Virus record (IMG/VR): IMGVR_UViG_3300032288_005212
Location: 42,085-106,084 of that record
Source of the DNA: a virus
Direction: 5' to 3' (one strand)
Length of the DNA stretch: 64,000 bases
Shown here: piece by piece, positions 35,491 through 44,645 of the stretch
Layout of the letters: the number at the start of each line of letters is the position of its first letter
Position numbering within the stretch: the stretch's first letter is position 1
Made by a program: the position numbers and the translations under genes
Notes under the pieces: generated by a model
Databases searched by the model: none
Told to the model about the DNA's origin: nothing
What the model saw: only the letters and a program-made list of their open reading frames with translations

Positions 35491-37770
35491 ATGGCCAATG
35501 TAGCTATTATTGAAGCGAAACCTTCGAAAACTAATTTTAAGCAATATTTTAAATTTGATTTTGATAGGTTTGCGTTGTCTTCGGACCCCACAATTAAAAA
35601 GGTTCTGAAAAAAGACGTCGACCTTAATTTTAACCCAGATGGCTATACCTGGGTTATTCTTGTTGGTTCTGAGCCACTGAAGTACTTTACTAAAGTAACT
35701 CAGGTAACTCAGTACGCAGGAACCGTGATTGATAATAAGTTTCTTCCTATTATCAATCCGAGTATGCTCACGTTTAAAGCCGAAGCTAAGAAACTCTGGG
35801 ATGATTCTCTTGAGAGTATTCTTGGCTATATTTCTGGCGACAAGAAAAAGGCTGACGTGTCTGACGAGAAGTTTCTCGGCATTCGAGATACAAACGAAGC
35901 AATTGCGTATATTCAAAAGTGCATTGATTCTCCAGAGGATTTCGTAGGCATTGACTCCGAAACAACTGGTCTGTATCCTCGCAATGCTCATATGCTTGGC
36001 ATTAGTCTTTCTTATAAGAAAGATGCTGGTGCGTATATTGATGCAGATTGCATTGATGAAAAAGCAGAGGCTAAGTTGCAGGAACTTTTCGACAAAAAGC
36101 GTATGGTCTTTCATAATGCAAAATTTGATATTCCAATGTTCGAATATCATTTCAGTCTTCGGGTTCGAAACTTTGAAGACACAATGCTTATGCACTATAT
36201 GATTGACGAAAATCCGGGTACTCATGGCTTGAAAATGCTTGCCATGAAGTATACGGAGTACGGCGACTACGAAAAACCAATGTATAATTGGATTGAGCAG
36301 TACCGTAAAGATCATAAAGTTTTGAAAGACGATTTTCGCTGGGAGTGGATTCCGTTTGAAGTAATGAAGACTTACGCAGCTATCGACGCTGCTGTAACTT
36401 TTATTCTTTTTGCGAAGTTTGAGAACGCACTCAAGCGGGGAAATCCGCAATTGATGCGCGTCTATAAGACTATTCTACTTCCAGCGTCTCGCTTTTTGAT
36501 GGATGTACAGGATAACGGTGTTCCGTTTAATGTTGACCGACTTATTGCTAGCCAAGGTCTTATGTCAAAGGAGATCGAAGAGGCAGTAGTCGAACTTCGA
36601 AAGCATGAAAGCATTGTAAAGTTTGAAAAAGAGCAGGAGAAGGAGTTCAATCCGAATAGCGTAATGCAGCTTCGAAAGTTGCTTTTCGATTATGTTGGTC
36701 TTGAGCCTACTGGAATTGTAACTGAAAAAGGTGAGCATTCTACGAATTCTGAAGTTCTCGAAAAACTTGCACTGCAACATGAGATTCCGAAGCTGATTCT
36801 TGAAATTCGTAAAAAGACGAAGATTAAGAATACTTATCTCGATAAAATTATTCCTCAGCTAGATTCTGATGGAAGACTTCGTACGAACTTTAACCTTCAT
36901 GGTACCACTTCTGGACGACTGTCTTCGAGTGGAAAGTTAAATATGCAGCAGCTTCCTCGAGATAATCCGATTGTAAAAGGTTGTATTAAAGCTCGGGATG
37001 GTCACAAGATTGTATCAATGGACTTGCAGACTGCTGAAGTTTATGTAGCCTCTGTTCTTGCAGACGATCTTGAGCTTCAAGATGTGTTCAGGTCTGGGGG
37101 AAACTTTCACTCTACAATTGCGAAAAAAGTATTTCGTCTCAATTGTCCTGTGGAAGAAGTTGCAGAAAAATATAAGGAAGTTCGTCAGGCTGCAAAAGCC
37201 GTAACGTTCGGAATTATGTATGGCGCTGGACCACAAAAGATTAGTGAGCAAGTAACCAAAGACGGCGGAAGACTTTCCGTAGGCGAAGCAAAAGATATTA
37301 TTAAAGAATATTTTAGTGCTTTCTGGAAACTGGAGGAGTGGATTAATGAGCAAAAAGCATTCATCGAGAAAAACGGTCACGTCTATTCCATCTTTGGAAG
37401 AAAGCGTAGACTCGACGCAGCCAAAGACAAAGAAAACAAGGGAGTCCAAGGACACGCAGTCCGCTCCGGCCTTAACTTTCTTGTACAGTCTGCGGCATCG
37501 GATATTAACTTGATTGGTGCAATTGAAGTTAATAACGTAATCAAGCAGCGTGGAATGAAAGCTAAAATCTTCGCACTTGTGCACGACTCGATTCTTGCTG
37601 AAGTTCCAAATGACGAAGTTGAGGATTACAAAGCTATTCTTTCAGCTGAGATTCAAAAAGACAGGGGTATTAGTATCCCAGGTTGCCCAATCGGTATCGA
37701 TATTGACGTAGGCGATGACTACTCAATGGGCAAATTTGAAGATAAATATGCTGGTTCCATTAAACTTTAA
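35491..37770 (+). CDS. DNA polymerase, PolA family with 3'-5' exonuclease (759 aa)
   Basis: Exo I is GIDSETTG (D155, E157), then HNAKFDIPMF and YAAIDAAVT for exo II and III. Motif A is MDLQTAEVYVAS with D511; bacterial PolA has D-Y-S-Q-I-E. Motif B includes RQAAKAVTFGIMYG, and motif C is VHDS (about 696-699). It replicates the phage DNA with the DnaB-type helicase and primase. The divergent motif A is, as I recall, like T5-type polymerases. No 5' nuclease domain is present; that function is in the 43788 gene. Confidence 0.93.
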   Translation: MANVAIIEAKPSKTNFKQYFKFDFDRFALSSDPTIKKVLKKDVDLNFNPDGYTWVILVGSEPLKYFTKVTQVTQYAGTVIDNKFLPIINPSMLTFKAEAKKLWDDSLESILGYISGDKKKADVSDEKFLGIRDTNEAIAYIQKCIDSPEDFVGIDSETTGLYPRNAHMLGISLSYKKDAGAYIDADCIDEKAEAKLQELFDKKRMVFHNAKFDIPMFEYHFSLRVRNFEDTMLMHYMIDENPGTHGLKMLAMKYTEYGDYEKPMYNWIEQYRKDHKVLKDDFRWEWIPFEVMKTYAAIDAAVTFILFAKFENALKRGNPQLMRVYKTILLPASRFLMDVQDNGVPFNVDRLIASQGLMSKEIEEAVVELRKHESIVKFEKEQEKEFNPNSVMQLRKLLFDYVGLEPTGIVTEKGEHSTNSEVLEKLALQHEIPKLILEIRKKTKIKNTYLDKIIPQLDSDGRLRTNFNLHGTTSGRLSSSGKLNMQQLPRDNPIVKGCIKARDGHKIVSMDLQTAEVYVASVLADDLELQDVFRSGGNFHSTIAKKVFRLNCPVEEVAEKYKEVRQAAKAVTFGIMYGAGPQKISEQVTKDGGRLSVGEAKDIIKEYFSAFWKLEEWINEQKAFIEKNGHVYSIFGRKRRLDAAKDKENKGVQGHAVRSGLNFLVQSAASDINLIGAIEVNNVIKQRGMKAKIFALVHDSILAEVPNDEVEDYKAILSAEIQKDRGISIPGCPIGIDIDVGDDYSMGKFEDKYAGSIKL

Positions 37771-38245
37771 ACAGATAAATAGAGCTGTTAAGTTTCCTGT
37801 ATATGAAATCCCGTCAGAGGATTTATACTCCTCTGATGGGCTTCTTTTTATTAACGGAAAAGTGCTAGACGATAAAAACCAAAGCGGTAAAACTCTCGGA
37901 GAGAGAAGATTAAAAACTTCTCAGCTAAAAGCTCCGTTGGTAAAATCGTATCATTCCTTTATCGATTTAGTAAAGTCTACACATTCATTATTTATTGATA
38001 GCCGCGGTGTTCCGTTTCGCTATGAAAGAGGTAAGGTTTGTACTGTAGAGTCTCGTAAAATCAAAAAGAAAATGTCTCGAAATACTTATACAGTTATTTA
38101 TGTGGAAAAAGTAAATAGTTTATTTTCAATGTCACGGTATCCAGCAGCAGAAGAATGGGCGCAGATATTATATCTAGATAAGATGCCGTGGCTTTTATAT
38201 GGCGTATCTGAGATGGAACTAAAATCTTTTCGAAAGACAATATGA
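37748..38245 (+). CDS. Hypothetical protein between polymerase and helicase (165 aa)
   Basis: The start is the ATG at 37748 (MLVPLNFKQINRAVKFPVYEIP), overlapping the polymerase by 23 bp. A charged segment RERRLKTSQLK-like run, then RKIKKKMSRNTYTVIYVEKVN, suggests a nucleic-acid-linked protein. Its position between polymerase and D10-like helicase suggests a replication accessory role. No homologue is recognised. Confidence 0.6.
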   Translation: MLVPLNFKQINRAVKFPVYEIPSEDLYSSDGLLFINGKVLDDKNQSGKTLGERRLKTSQLKAPLVKSYHSFIDLVKSTHSLFIDSRGVPFRYERGKVCTVESRKIKKKMSRNTYTVIYVEKVNSLFSMSRYPAAEEWAQILYLDKMPWLLYGVSEMELKSFRKTI

Positions 38246-39534
38246 AAGCAATAATATCAAATAGAATATATCTTAATGCTCGAGATCCATCTCATATTGT
38301 TGAGATGGAAAAAGCTTTAACTTATAAGATTGATTCCTATAAGGAAGATGCTCCCCCAATAATCATTAAGAATATTCGAAAGATACGAGACAACCTTTAT
38401 TCTATTCCAGTTGGAAGAACTGATCTTATTCCAAAGGGTTACGAAATAGTAGATAAGAGACTAGAAGTTCCAGTAGAGTTTCCAGAGTTTCGATTTGATC
38501 TTCGAGACAGTCAAAAGGAAATCTACGATAAAATTGAAGGAAATGCAGTAATTAATGCTTTTGTATCGTGGGGCAAGACTTTTACAGCACTTGCAATTGC
38601 AGCAAAGTTTTCTCAGAAAACCTTGATTGTTACTCACACAATTGCACTAAGAACTCAGTGGGAAGCTGAGATTAAAAAAGTATTTGGAATTACTCCAGGA
38701 GTAATTGGAAGTGGAGTTTTTAATATTGCTCCTCCAATAGTTGTTGGAAACGTACAAACGCTTTATAAAAAGCGTGGAGAGATAGAAAAGACATTTGGTA
38801 CTTTGATTATAGACGAGTGCCATCACATCCCAGCTAATACTTTTAATCGTCTTGTCGATGCTAGTTATGCCAAGTATAAAATTGGACTGACTGGAACAGT
38901 AGAAAGAAAGGATGGACGACACGTACTTCTTCCAGACTACTTTGGCACCACCAAGTTCACGCCTCCGCGTGAAAATTATATGGTTCCTACAGTTGATGTT
39001 ATCCAATCAAAAGTGCGATTTATGGATGGAGCTAAAATTCCTTGGGCGATTCGAGTAAACGATCTTGTAGCTCAGGAAGGTTATGGAGAGCTAATCGCAC
39101 TGCTTGCAGCAGCTTATCGAAAACAAGGTCATAAAGTTCTTCTTCTTTCTGATCGAGTTTACTTTCTCAAACGTATTGCTGCAACGCTTGGAGACCATTG
39201 TGAGATTATTACAGGAGAAAACTCTACAGAAGATCGAGAAGCAAAGATTCGCAAAATCAATGCTGGTGAAGTAGATATTCTTCTTGGAACACAAAGTATC
39301 TTCTCTGAGGGTATTAGCGTGAATCCACTTAGTTGTCTTATTCTCGCATCTCCTGTAAATAATACTCCGCTACTCACACAGCTTATTGGTCGAGTAGTAC
39401 GAGAGTATCCAAATAAAAAATCTCCGGTTATCGTTGATATTAATCTCAAAGGAAAGACAGCTGAAAAACAAGCTCAATTTCGTCTCGGGCACTATATCAA
39501 GGAAGGATACCAAGTGAACTTTATACCTGTTTGA
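38242..39534 (+). CDS. Superfamily 2 DNA helicase, T5 D10/UvsW-like (430 aa)
   Basis: NAFVSWGKTFTALAIA is the Walker A region; it lacks the usual first glycine-rich stretch. LIIDECHHIP is the DEAH-like box, IGLTGTVERKDG motif III, LLSDRVYFL in domain 2, and QLIGRVVREYPNK motif VI. Such helicases act on branched DNA in phage recombination and origin use. The gene overlaps its neighbour by 4 bp. Confidence 0.85.
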   Translation: MKAIISNRIYLNARDPSHIVEMEKALTYKIDSYKEDAPPIIIKNIRKIRDNLYSIPVGRTDLIPKGYEIVDKRLEVPVEFPEFRFDLRDSQKEIYDKIEGNAVINAFVSWGKTFTALAIAAKFSQKTLIVTHTIALRTQWEAEIKKVFGITPGVIGSGVFNIAPPIVVGNVQTLYKKRGEIEKTFGTLIIDECHHIPANTFNRLVDASYAKYKIGLTGTVERKDGRHVLLPDYFGTTKFTPPRENYMVPTVDVIQSKVRFMDGAKIPWAIRVNDLVAQEGYGELIALLAAAYRKQGHKVLLLSDRVYFLKRIAATLGDHCEIITGENSTEDREAKIRKINAGEVDILLGTQSIFSEGISVNPLSCLILASPVNNTPLLTQLIGRVVREYPNKKSPVIVDINLKGKTAEKQAQFRLGHYIKEGYQVNFIPV

Positions 39535-39544
39535 AAAATTGTTC

Positions 39545-39573
39545 TTGACTTTTTTTGTTCAATACGGTATAAT
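39545..39573 (+). promoter_or_regulatory. Consensus sigma70-type promoter
   Basis: TTGACT (39545-39550), 17 bp, TATAAT (39568-39573), in the context AAAAATTGTTC. It starts a transcript for the recombination and nucleotide genes. Confidence 0.88.
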
Positions 39574-39596
39574 ATCTTTTTTGGGAGTAATTATAA

Positions 39597-39989
39597 ATGA
39601 TTTTTTTCGATTGGCCTACAGTATTTATTCAGTCTGAAGGGCTGCCTAGTAAAATACTGGATATCGTTGCGTATCTTACTTTTAAGCCAATTCCAAAGAA
39701 TAATTATGATGCTCACATTAAAAAGATGGCAGCAATAAATTGGATGGGCCACTCTTATCTTCTTAACCCCAAAAAGGTTATTACGGCAAGAGAAACTTTT
39801 CCAGCCGAAAAACTTGCAGAATATGTGGCGCTAGCAAGTTTTCGTAATTATAATCAATACAAAGTCACAAAACAAGCTACTCTGTCGGTATATGAATGTC
39901 CTATATCGGTGGAGTCTTTACAAAGCAATAAACTACTTTCCATACAAAATGACCAAATATATTTTTGTTGGGAAGAAGTTCTTCACTAA
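39597..39989 (+). CDS. Hypothetical protein (130 aa)
   Basis: MIFFDWPTVFIQSEGLPSKIL, KPIPKNNYDAHIKKM and YQIYFCWEEVLH-like end are visible. The fold is mixed. It is first behind the 39545 promoter and directly before the putative single-strand binding protein. No family is recognised. Confidence 0.55.
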   Translation: MIFFDWPTVFIQSEGLPSKILDIVAYLTFKPIPKNNYDAHIKKMAAINWMGHSYLLNPKKVITARETFPAEKLAEYVALASFRNYNQYKVTKQATLSVYECPISVESLQSNKLLSIQNDQIYFCWEEVLH

Positions 39990-39998
39990 GGAAAAACA

Positions 39999-40640
39999 AT
40001 GGGTATTAAATTTACGACTTCTTCTGGTTCTGCCAAGAAAAACAATCTTGACCAGTATGCTTACAAAAACGGCGACAACTGTGTTCGTCTGATTGGTGAC
40101 CTTCTTCCTCGGTATATTTACTGGGTAAAAGGTGATAAGGATAAGAACATTCCAATGGAGTGTCTGTCTTTTGATCGCGCCTCTGAGCGTTTTACAAATT
40201 CAGAAAAAGATTGGGTGAAGGAATACTATCCCGATCTCAAGTGCTCCTGGGCATATTCCATTCAGTGTATCGATCCCGCTGATGGAAAGGTAAAAATCTT
40301 CAATCTGAAGAAAAAGCTGATGGATCAGATTCGTGTAGCTGCCGAAGACCTTGGCGATCCTACCGATCCCGAAAATGGCTGGGAAGTACACTTTAAGCGT
40401 GTAAAGAACGGCCCAAATGTTTATAACGTAGAGTACACTCTACAGACTCTCAAGTGCCAGAAGAGCATTCGCCCTCTGACTACTGAAGAGCGTGAAGCTG
40501 TTGAAGCATCTGCGTCGATTGACGAGCTTCTTCCACGTCCGACGCCCGATCAGCAGAAAGAGTACCTCGAGCGCATGATGACTGGTGCTACTGAGTCGAA
40601 TACCGACGAATCTATTAGCGACGAATTCGATGTAGAATGA
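39999..40640 (+). CDS. Putative single-stranded DNA-binding protein (213 aa)
   Basis: CVRLIGDLLPRYIYWVKG and CLSFDRASERF, WVKEYYPDLKCSWAYSIQCID, and an acidic C-terminal tail (DESISDEFDVE) fit what I recall of phage SSB-like proteins with an OB-type core and acidic tail for protein contacts. Position between replication and recombination genes agrees. I rate the call as moderate. A strong GGAAAAAC site precedes the ATG. Confidence 0.55.
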   Translation: MGIKFTTSSGSAKKNNLDQYAYKNGDNCVRLIGDLLPRYIYWVKGDKDKNIPMECLSFDRASERFTNSEKDWVKEYYPDLKCSWAYSIQCIDPADGKVKIFNLKKKLMDQIRVAAEDLGDPTDPENGWEVHFKRVKNGPNVYNVEYTLQTLKCQKSIRPLTTEEREAVEASASIDELLPRPTPDQQKEYLERMMTGATESNTDESISDEFDVE

Positions 40641-41590
40641 GAATATTATTTTCAGCAGACTGGCATATCAAGCTAGGACAGAAGAACGTGCCCACTAGCT
40701 GGGCTCGTTCAAGATACCTCTCCTTCTTCGATAAGCTAAAAGAGCTGGAAGAGAATGTAGATTTACATATAATTGGTGGAGATATTTTTGATAGGGTTCC
40801 AACTCTTGATGAGTTGGAGCTCTATTTTTCGTTTGTAAAAAGCACAAAAATAGAGACAATTATATATGATGGCAATCATGAAGCGACAAAGAAGAATAGT
40901 AGTTTTTTAACTGTTCTTGCAGATGTAACTTCAAATCTGAATGAGAGAGTAACTGTGATTACTTCTAGTTATGAAGATTCTCGAGGCTTCTCGATTCTTC
41001 CATACTGTGAACTTCATAAGAAAGATTCCATTGAAAAACTAAACTCATCTCTTCCGTTGTTTACTCATGTAAGAGGAGAAATACCACCACACGTTACGCC
41101 AGAAGTTGATCTTGAAAGGTTTAGTAATTTTCCAATTGTTTTTGCAGGCGATTTACACGCTCACTCAAACTCTCAGAGAAATATTGTTTACCCAGGTAGT
41201 CCAATGACTACATCTTTTCATAGATCAAAAGTAAATACAGGGCTTGTACTCATTGATAACTGGAACTGGAGTTGGATTGATCTCGATCTTCCTCAACTTA
41301 TTCGAAAGACAGTTACAGATACAAATGAGATGATTCCAGGTATAAAAGATCATATCATTTACGAACTAGAAGGTGATATGCGAGATCTGGCAAAAGTAGC
41401 AAATACAGAGCTTCTTGACAAAAAAGTAGTGAAACGAAACATTGAAACTTCTCTCGTACTCGACAAGAGTATGACTCTCGCAGAAGAGCTTGTTGAGTAT
41501 CTAACCTACATCTTAGAAATTTCGGACGATAAAATACCTAGTATTGTAGGGTTGTTTAATGATTACACTAAAAACATTGAAATGGGATAA
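40637..41590 (+). CDS. SbcD/Mre11-like nuclease, recombination subunit (317 aa)
   Basis: MRILFSADWHIKLGQ has the D-x-H metal motif, HIIGGDIFDRVP is GDxxD, and YDGNHEATKKNSS is GNHE. VFAGDLHAH and YPGSPM complete the metallophosphoesterase core. With the 41559 ATPase it forms the phage SbcCD-like recombination nuclease (T4 gp47, T5 D12 equivalent). It overlaps the previous stop by 4 bp and the next start by 32 bp. Confidence 0.9.
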   Translation: MRILFSADWHIKLGQKNVPTSWARSRYLSFFDKLKELEENVDLHIIGGDIFDRVPTLDELELYFSFVKSTKIETIIYDGNHEATKKNSSFLTVLADVTSNLNERVTVITSSYEDSRGFSILPYCELHKKDSIEKLNSSLPLFTHVRGEIPPHVTPEVDLERFSNFPIVFAGDLHAHSNSQRNIVYPGSPMTTSFHRSKVNTGLVLIDNWNWSWIDLDLPQLIRKTVTDTNEMIPGIKDHIIYELEGDMRDLAKVANTELLDKKVVKRNIETSLVLDKSMTLAEELVEYLTYILEISDDKIPSIVGLFNDYTKNIEMG

Positions 41591-43358
41591 TTGCTTTTCT
41601 TATGGAGAAGGCAATATTCTTGATCTTTCTGAGAATAAGATAACTCAGATTTTAGGCACAAATGGAGTTGGAAAATCCTCTATTCCGCTAATTCTTGAAG
41701 AAGTTTTGTTTAACAAAAACTCAAAAGGAATTAAAAAAGCGGATATTCAAAACAGGTTGATTGAAAAAGGGTACAATATCGAGCTGTCTTTTTCCAAAGA
41801 TGCCGACGAGTATGAAATCAATCTTGTTCGACGTGCAGCTACTATTAAAGTCAAACTGTTTAAAAACGGAGATGACATTAGTAGCCATACGGCAACAAAT
41901 ACCTATAAAACCATAGAGGATATACTTGGTATTGATTTTCGAACCTTTTCTCAAGTCGTATATCAAAATACCAACTCCAGCCTTAATTTTCTTACAGCTA
42001 CTGATGCAAATAGAAAGAAATTTCTTATTGACCTTCTTGGTCTTGAGCAGTATGTTGAACTATTTGAAGTATTTAAAAATGCTTCAAAAGATGTTGAGCA
42101 AGAATTCTCAAAGTTAGAAGGAAAGATTGTAACTATCGAAAGATGGCTAGAATCAAATAAGTTGTTTGATACAACTCCAAAAGAAATTCAACCACTTCCT
42201 ACTATTTCAGCTAACGATCAGGAGGAGATGAATCGTCTTGCTATTGAATTAAATAATATTTCGACCACTAATAGAGAGATTGCAAAGAATAATCAATTAA
42301 AAGATCTTCTTAGGCAAATTCCGATAGCGTCTATAAGAGAGATGCCTGAAGATCAAGTGGAATCCTATGATGTGTACCAAGCACAACTAGGCGAAATTAA
42401 AAGCATAGTTGGATCTGCCAAAAAACTCATAGGTAAGATGGAGGATCTAGGAAATGTATGCCCAACTTGTGAACAATCAGTGCCAGAGCAATTCAAGCTC
42501 GATCACATACACAAAGAAAAAGAAAAGATTACTGAGCAAGAAGGAAAATACAAAGATATTCAGGCGAGAATTAAGGAAATTCAAGAAAAGAATGAGAGGG
42601 CTGTTCTAAAAAATAGAAAGCTAAAAGAGTGGGAAGACCTTTATCGATCTATTAAACACGATATGCCCACTAAACTCATTAATGAAGATGAGTTAAAGGA
42701 AAAATTAAGTGCTCTCAGAACACGTATCAAAGATACAGAAACTCTGATTGCAAAAATTAGCAGAGAGAATAATGACCGCGCTAGCCACAATGCCAAGATT
42801 TCTGTCATTCAAGAACAGACTGAGAATTTCAAATCTCAGTTAGCAACTCTTCAGGTTGATTATGAAACCTGTAATTCAAAGAGAGCTAATCTTGAAGTGC
42901 TTAAAAAAGCATTTAGTACAAATGGTCTTGTAGCTTACAAGATCGAAAACTTGGTAAAAGAGCTAGAAGAACTTACTAGCAACTATCTATCTGAACTATC
43001 AGATGGTAGATTCACTTTGAATTTTACTGTTAGTAACGATAAACTAAATGTGGAAATTACAGATAATGGTAACGTGATAGATATTCTTGCACTTTCTTCT
43101 GGAGAGTTGGCTCGAGTAAATATTGCAACACTACTTGGTATTCGAAAACTAATGAGTAGTCTATCTTCTAGTAAAATCAACGTATTATTTCTTGACGAAG
43201 TAATGAACGTTCTTGATGAGCTAGGAAGAGAGAAGTTAGTTGATGTTCTACTCAATGAAGAACTAAATACCTATATCGTAAGCCACCAATGGTCTCATCC
43301 TCTTTTAAATAAGATTGAGGTTCAAAAAACCCGAGGCATTAGTGGAATTATTGTCTAA
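41559..43358 (+). CDS. SbcC/Rad50-like ATPase, recombination subunit (599 aa)
   Basis: ILGTNGVGKSSI is Walker A (about residues 33-42). Long coiled-coil arms flank the zinc hook CPTCEQS (about 303-309). LSSGELARVNIA is the ABC signature and INVLFLDEVMNVLD is Walker B. It is the partner of the 40637 nuclease in resecting and processing DNA ends (T4 gp46, T5 D13 equivalent). Confidence 0.92.
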   Translation: MITLKTLKWDNCFSYGEGNILDLSENKITQILGTNGVGKSSIPLILEEVLFNKNSKGIKKADIQNRLIEKGYNIELSFSKDADEYEINLVRRAATIKVKLFKNGDDISSHTATNTYKTIEDILGIDFRTFSQVVYQNTNSSLNFLTATDANRKKFLIDLLGLEQYVELFEVFKNASKDVEQEFSKLEGKIVTIERWLESNKLFDTTPKEIQPLPTISANDQEEMNRLAIELNNISTTNREIAKNNQLKDLLRQIPIASIREMPEDQVESYDVYQAQLGEIKSIVGSAKKLIGKMEDLGNVCPTCEQSVPEQFKLDHIHKEKEKITEQEGKYKDIQARIKEIQEKNERAVLKNRKLKEWEDLYRSIKHDMPTKLINEDELKEKLSALRTRIKDTETLIAKISRENNDRASHNAKISVIQEQTENFKSQLATLQVDYETCNSKRANLEVLKKAFSTNGLVAYKIENLVKELEELTSNYLSELSDGRFTLNFTVSNDKLNVEITDNGNVIDILALSSGELARVNIATLLGIRKLMSSLSSSKINVLFLDEVMNVLDELGREKLVDVLLNEELNTYIVSHQWSHPLLNKIEVQKTRGISGIIV

Positions 43359-43795
43359 TGGTAGATTCAAGAATGAAAGGACAACGTGGAGAATACTTAG
43401 TAAGAGACTTGTTGAGAGACGCAACAGGACTTACTTTTGAGAGAGTGCCCAGTTCGGGCGCTCTTTCTTATCTCAAAGGAGACTTATACATACCAGATGC
43501 AAAAAATGTATATTGCATTGAAGTAAAGAATTATGATAGCAGTCCTTTGAATGATAAGATATTTACAAACAAAACTAACTATTTGTCTAACTGGTGGGAG
43601 AAAATTGTACAACAGGCTGGACTCAAATTACAAAAACCACTTCTATTTTTTAAATACACAAGATCAAAAATTTATGTAGTTACATCAGAAAAGCCAGTCA
43701 ATACAAAGTATATGCACATATCCTGGCTAGACTGTTATGTAATGCTCGCAGAAGAATGGCTCAAACAAGAAACGCTGGAGTTTGTTCGTGATTAA
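43358..43795 (+). CDS. PD-(D/E)XK nuclease, Holliday-junction-resolvase-like (145 aa)
   Basis: MKGQRGEYLVRDLLRDATG gives the N-terminal Glu helix, GDLYIPD the Asp and CIEVKNYD the E-x-K. This is the core of the PD-(D/E)XK superfamily in archaeal resolvase-like proteins. By position between D13-like and D15-like genes it corresponds to T5 D14, a proposed Holliday junction resolvase. Confidence 0.72.
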   Translation: MVDSRMKGQRGEYLVRDLLRDATGLTFERVPSSGALSYLKGDLYIPDAKNVYCIEVKNYDSSPLNDKIFTNKTNYLSNWWEKIVQQAGLKLQKPLLFFKYTRSKIYVVTSEKPVNTKYMHISWLDCYVMLAEEWLKQETLEFVRD

Positions 43796-44645
43796 ATTTA
43801 AAGAAACAATGCTAGATAAGAATAACAATGTTCTTATCGTTGATGCTATGAACCTAGCGTTTCGATGGAAGCATCAAGGTAAAACGGACTTTGAAGATGA
43901 GTATATTCGTACAGTTCAAAGTCTAGCCCAATCTTATAAGTGCAGCAATATCATTATCGCTGCAGATCAGGGAAATAGCTACTATCGTAAGTCTATTTGC
44001 CCAGAATATAAAGAAAATAGAAAAGAAAGATACGAGAACCAGACGGACGAAGAAAAAGAAGCAATGGAAGAATTTTTTCAGGAGTACGAAAGAACTCTTG
44101 AAGCTCTTTCAGAAAAGTTTCTTGTTCTTCGATATAAAGGTGTAGAGGCAGATGACTTAGCTGCTTTTATTGTTAAGTATCGAGAGTCGCTAAATATTGA
44201 AGATATTTGGTTAATCTCAAGTGATAGAGACTGGGATCTTCTTGTAAATGATAATGTTTCAAGATTCTCCACAGTAACTAGAAAAGAAACTACAGTTCAT
44301 AATTGGGATGAGTTTTTTGAGTTTCCGAGAGAAGAGTATATCAGCTACAAAGTTCTAATGGGCGATAAAGGAGATAATATCTCAGGCGTTCCAGGAATTG
44401 GTCCAAAGCGAGCAACAGATTTAATAAATCAATACGGCTCTGCTTTCGATATTTACGATATGCTACCGCTACAAGGAAAATACAAATACATCCAAACGCT
44501 GAATGAAAATGCGGAACTATTGCTAAAGAATTATATGCTGATGGATCTACTCAGCTATTGTGAAGAAGCAATAACTTTTCCAAAGCACTCAATCGAAGAG
44601 ATAGAGACGAAGATAAAGGAATTTTTGAATGAAGTTGAATTATAA
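43788..44645 (+). CDS. 5'-3' exonuclease / flap endonuclease, T5 D15-like (285 aa)
   Basis: The GTG at 43788 has GGAG 7 bp upstream. TTG 43782 and ATG 43809 are alternatives. VLIVDAMNLAFRW and the GVEADDLAAFIVK acidic pair, LISSDRDWDLLV, RFSTVTRKE, then GDKGDNISGVPGIGPKRA (helix-3-turn) and LPLQGKYKYIQTLN are the FEN1 motifs and very close to the T5 D15 sequence I know. The enzyme removes flaps and RNA primers, the job missing from the polymerase. Confidence 0.92.
   Translation: MIKFKETMLDKNNNVLIVDAMNLAFRWKHQGKTDFEDEYIRTVQSLAQSYKCSNIIIAADQGNSYYRKSICPEYKENRKERYENQTDEEKEAMEEFFQEYERTLEALSEKFLVLRYKGVEADDLAAFIVKYRESLNIEDIWLISSDRDWDLLVNDNVSRFSTVTRKETTVHNWDEFFEFPREEYISYKVLMGDKGDNISGVPGIGPKRATDLINQYGSAFDIYDMLPLQGKYKYIQTLNENAELLLKNYMLMDLLSYCEEAITFPKHSIEEIETKIKEFLNEVEL

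Noticed and set aside
35428-36450. 340-codon open frame on the minus strand
   Set aside because: It is antisense to the polymerase exonuclease domain; the Phe, Ile and Lys-rich text is what codon bias of the sense gene produces.
37015-37584. 189-codon open frame on the minus strand
   Set aside because: It is antisense to the polymerase palm and finger motifs.
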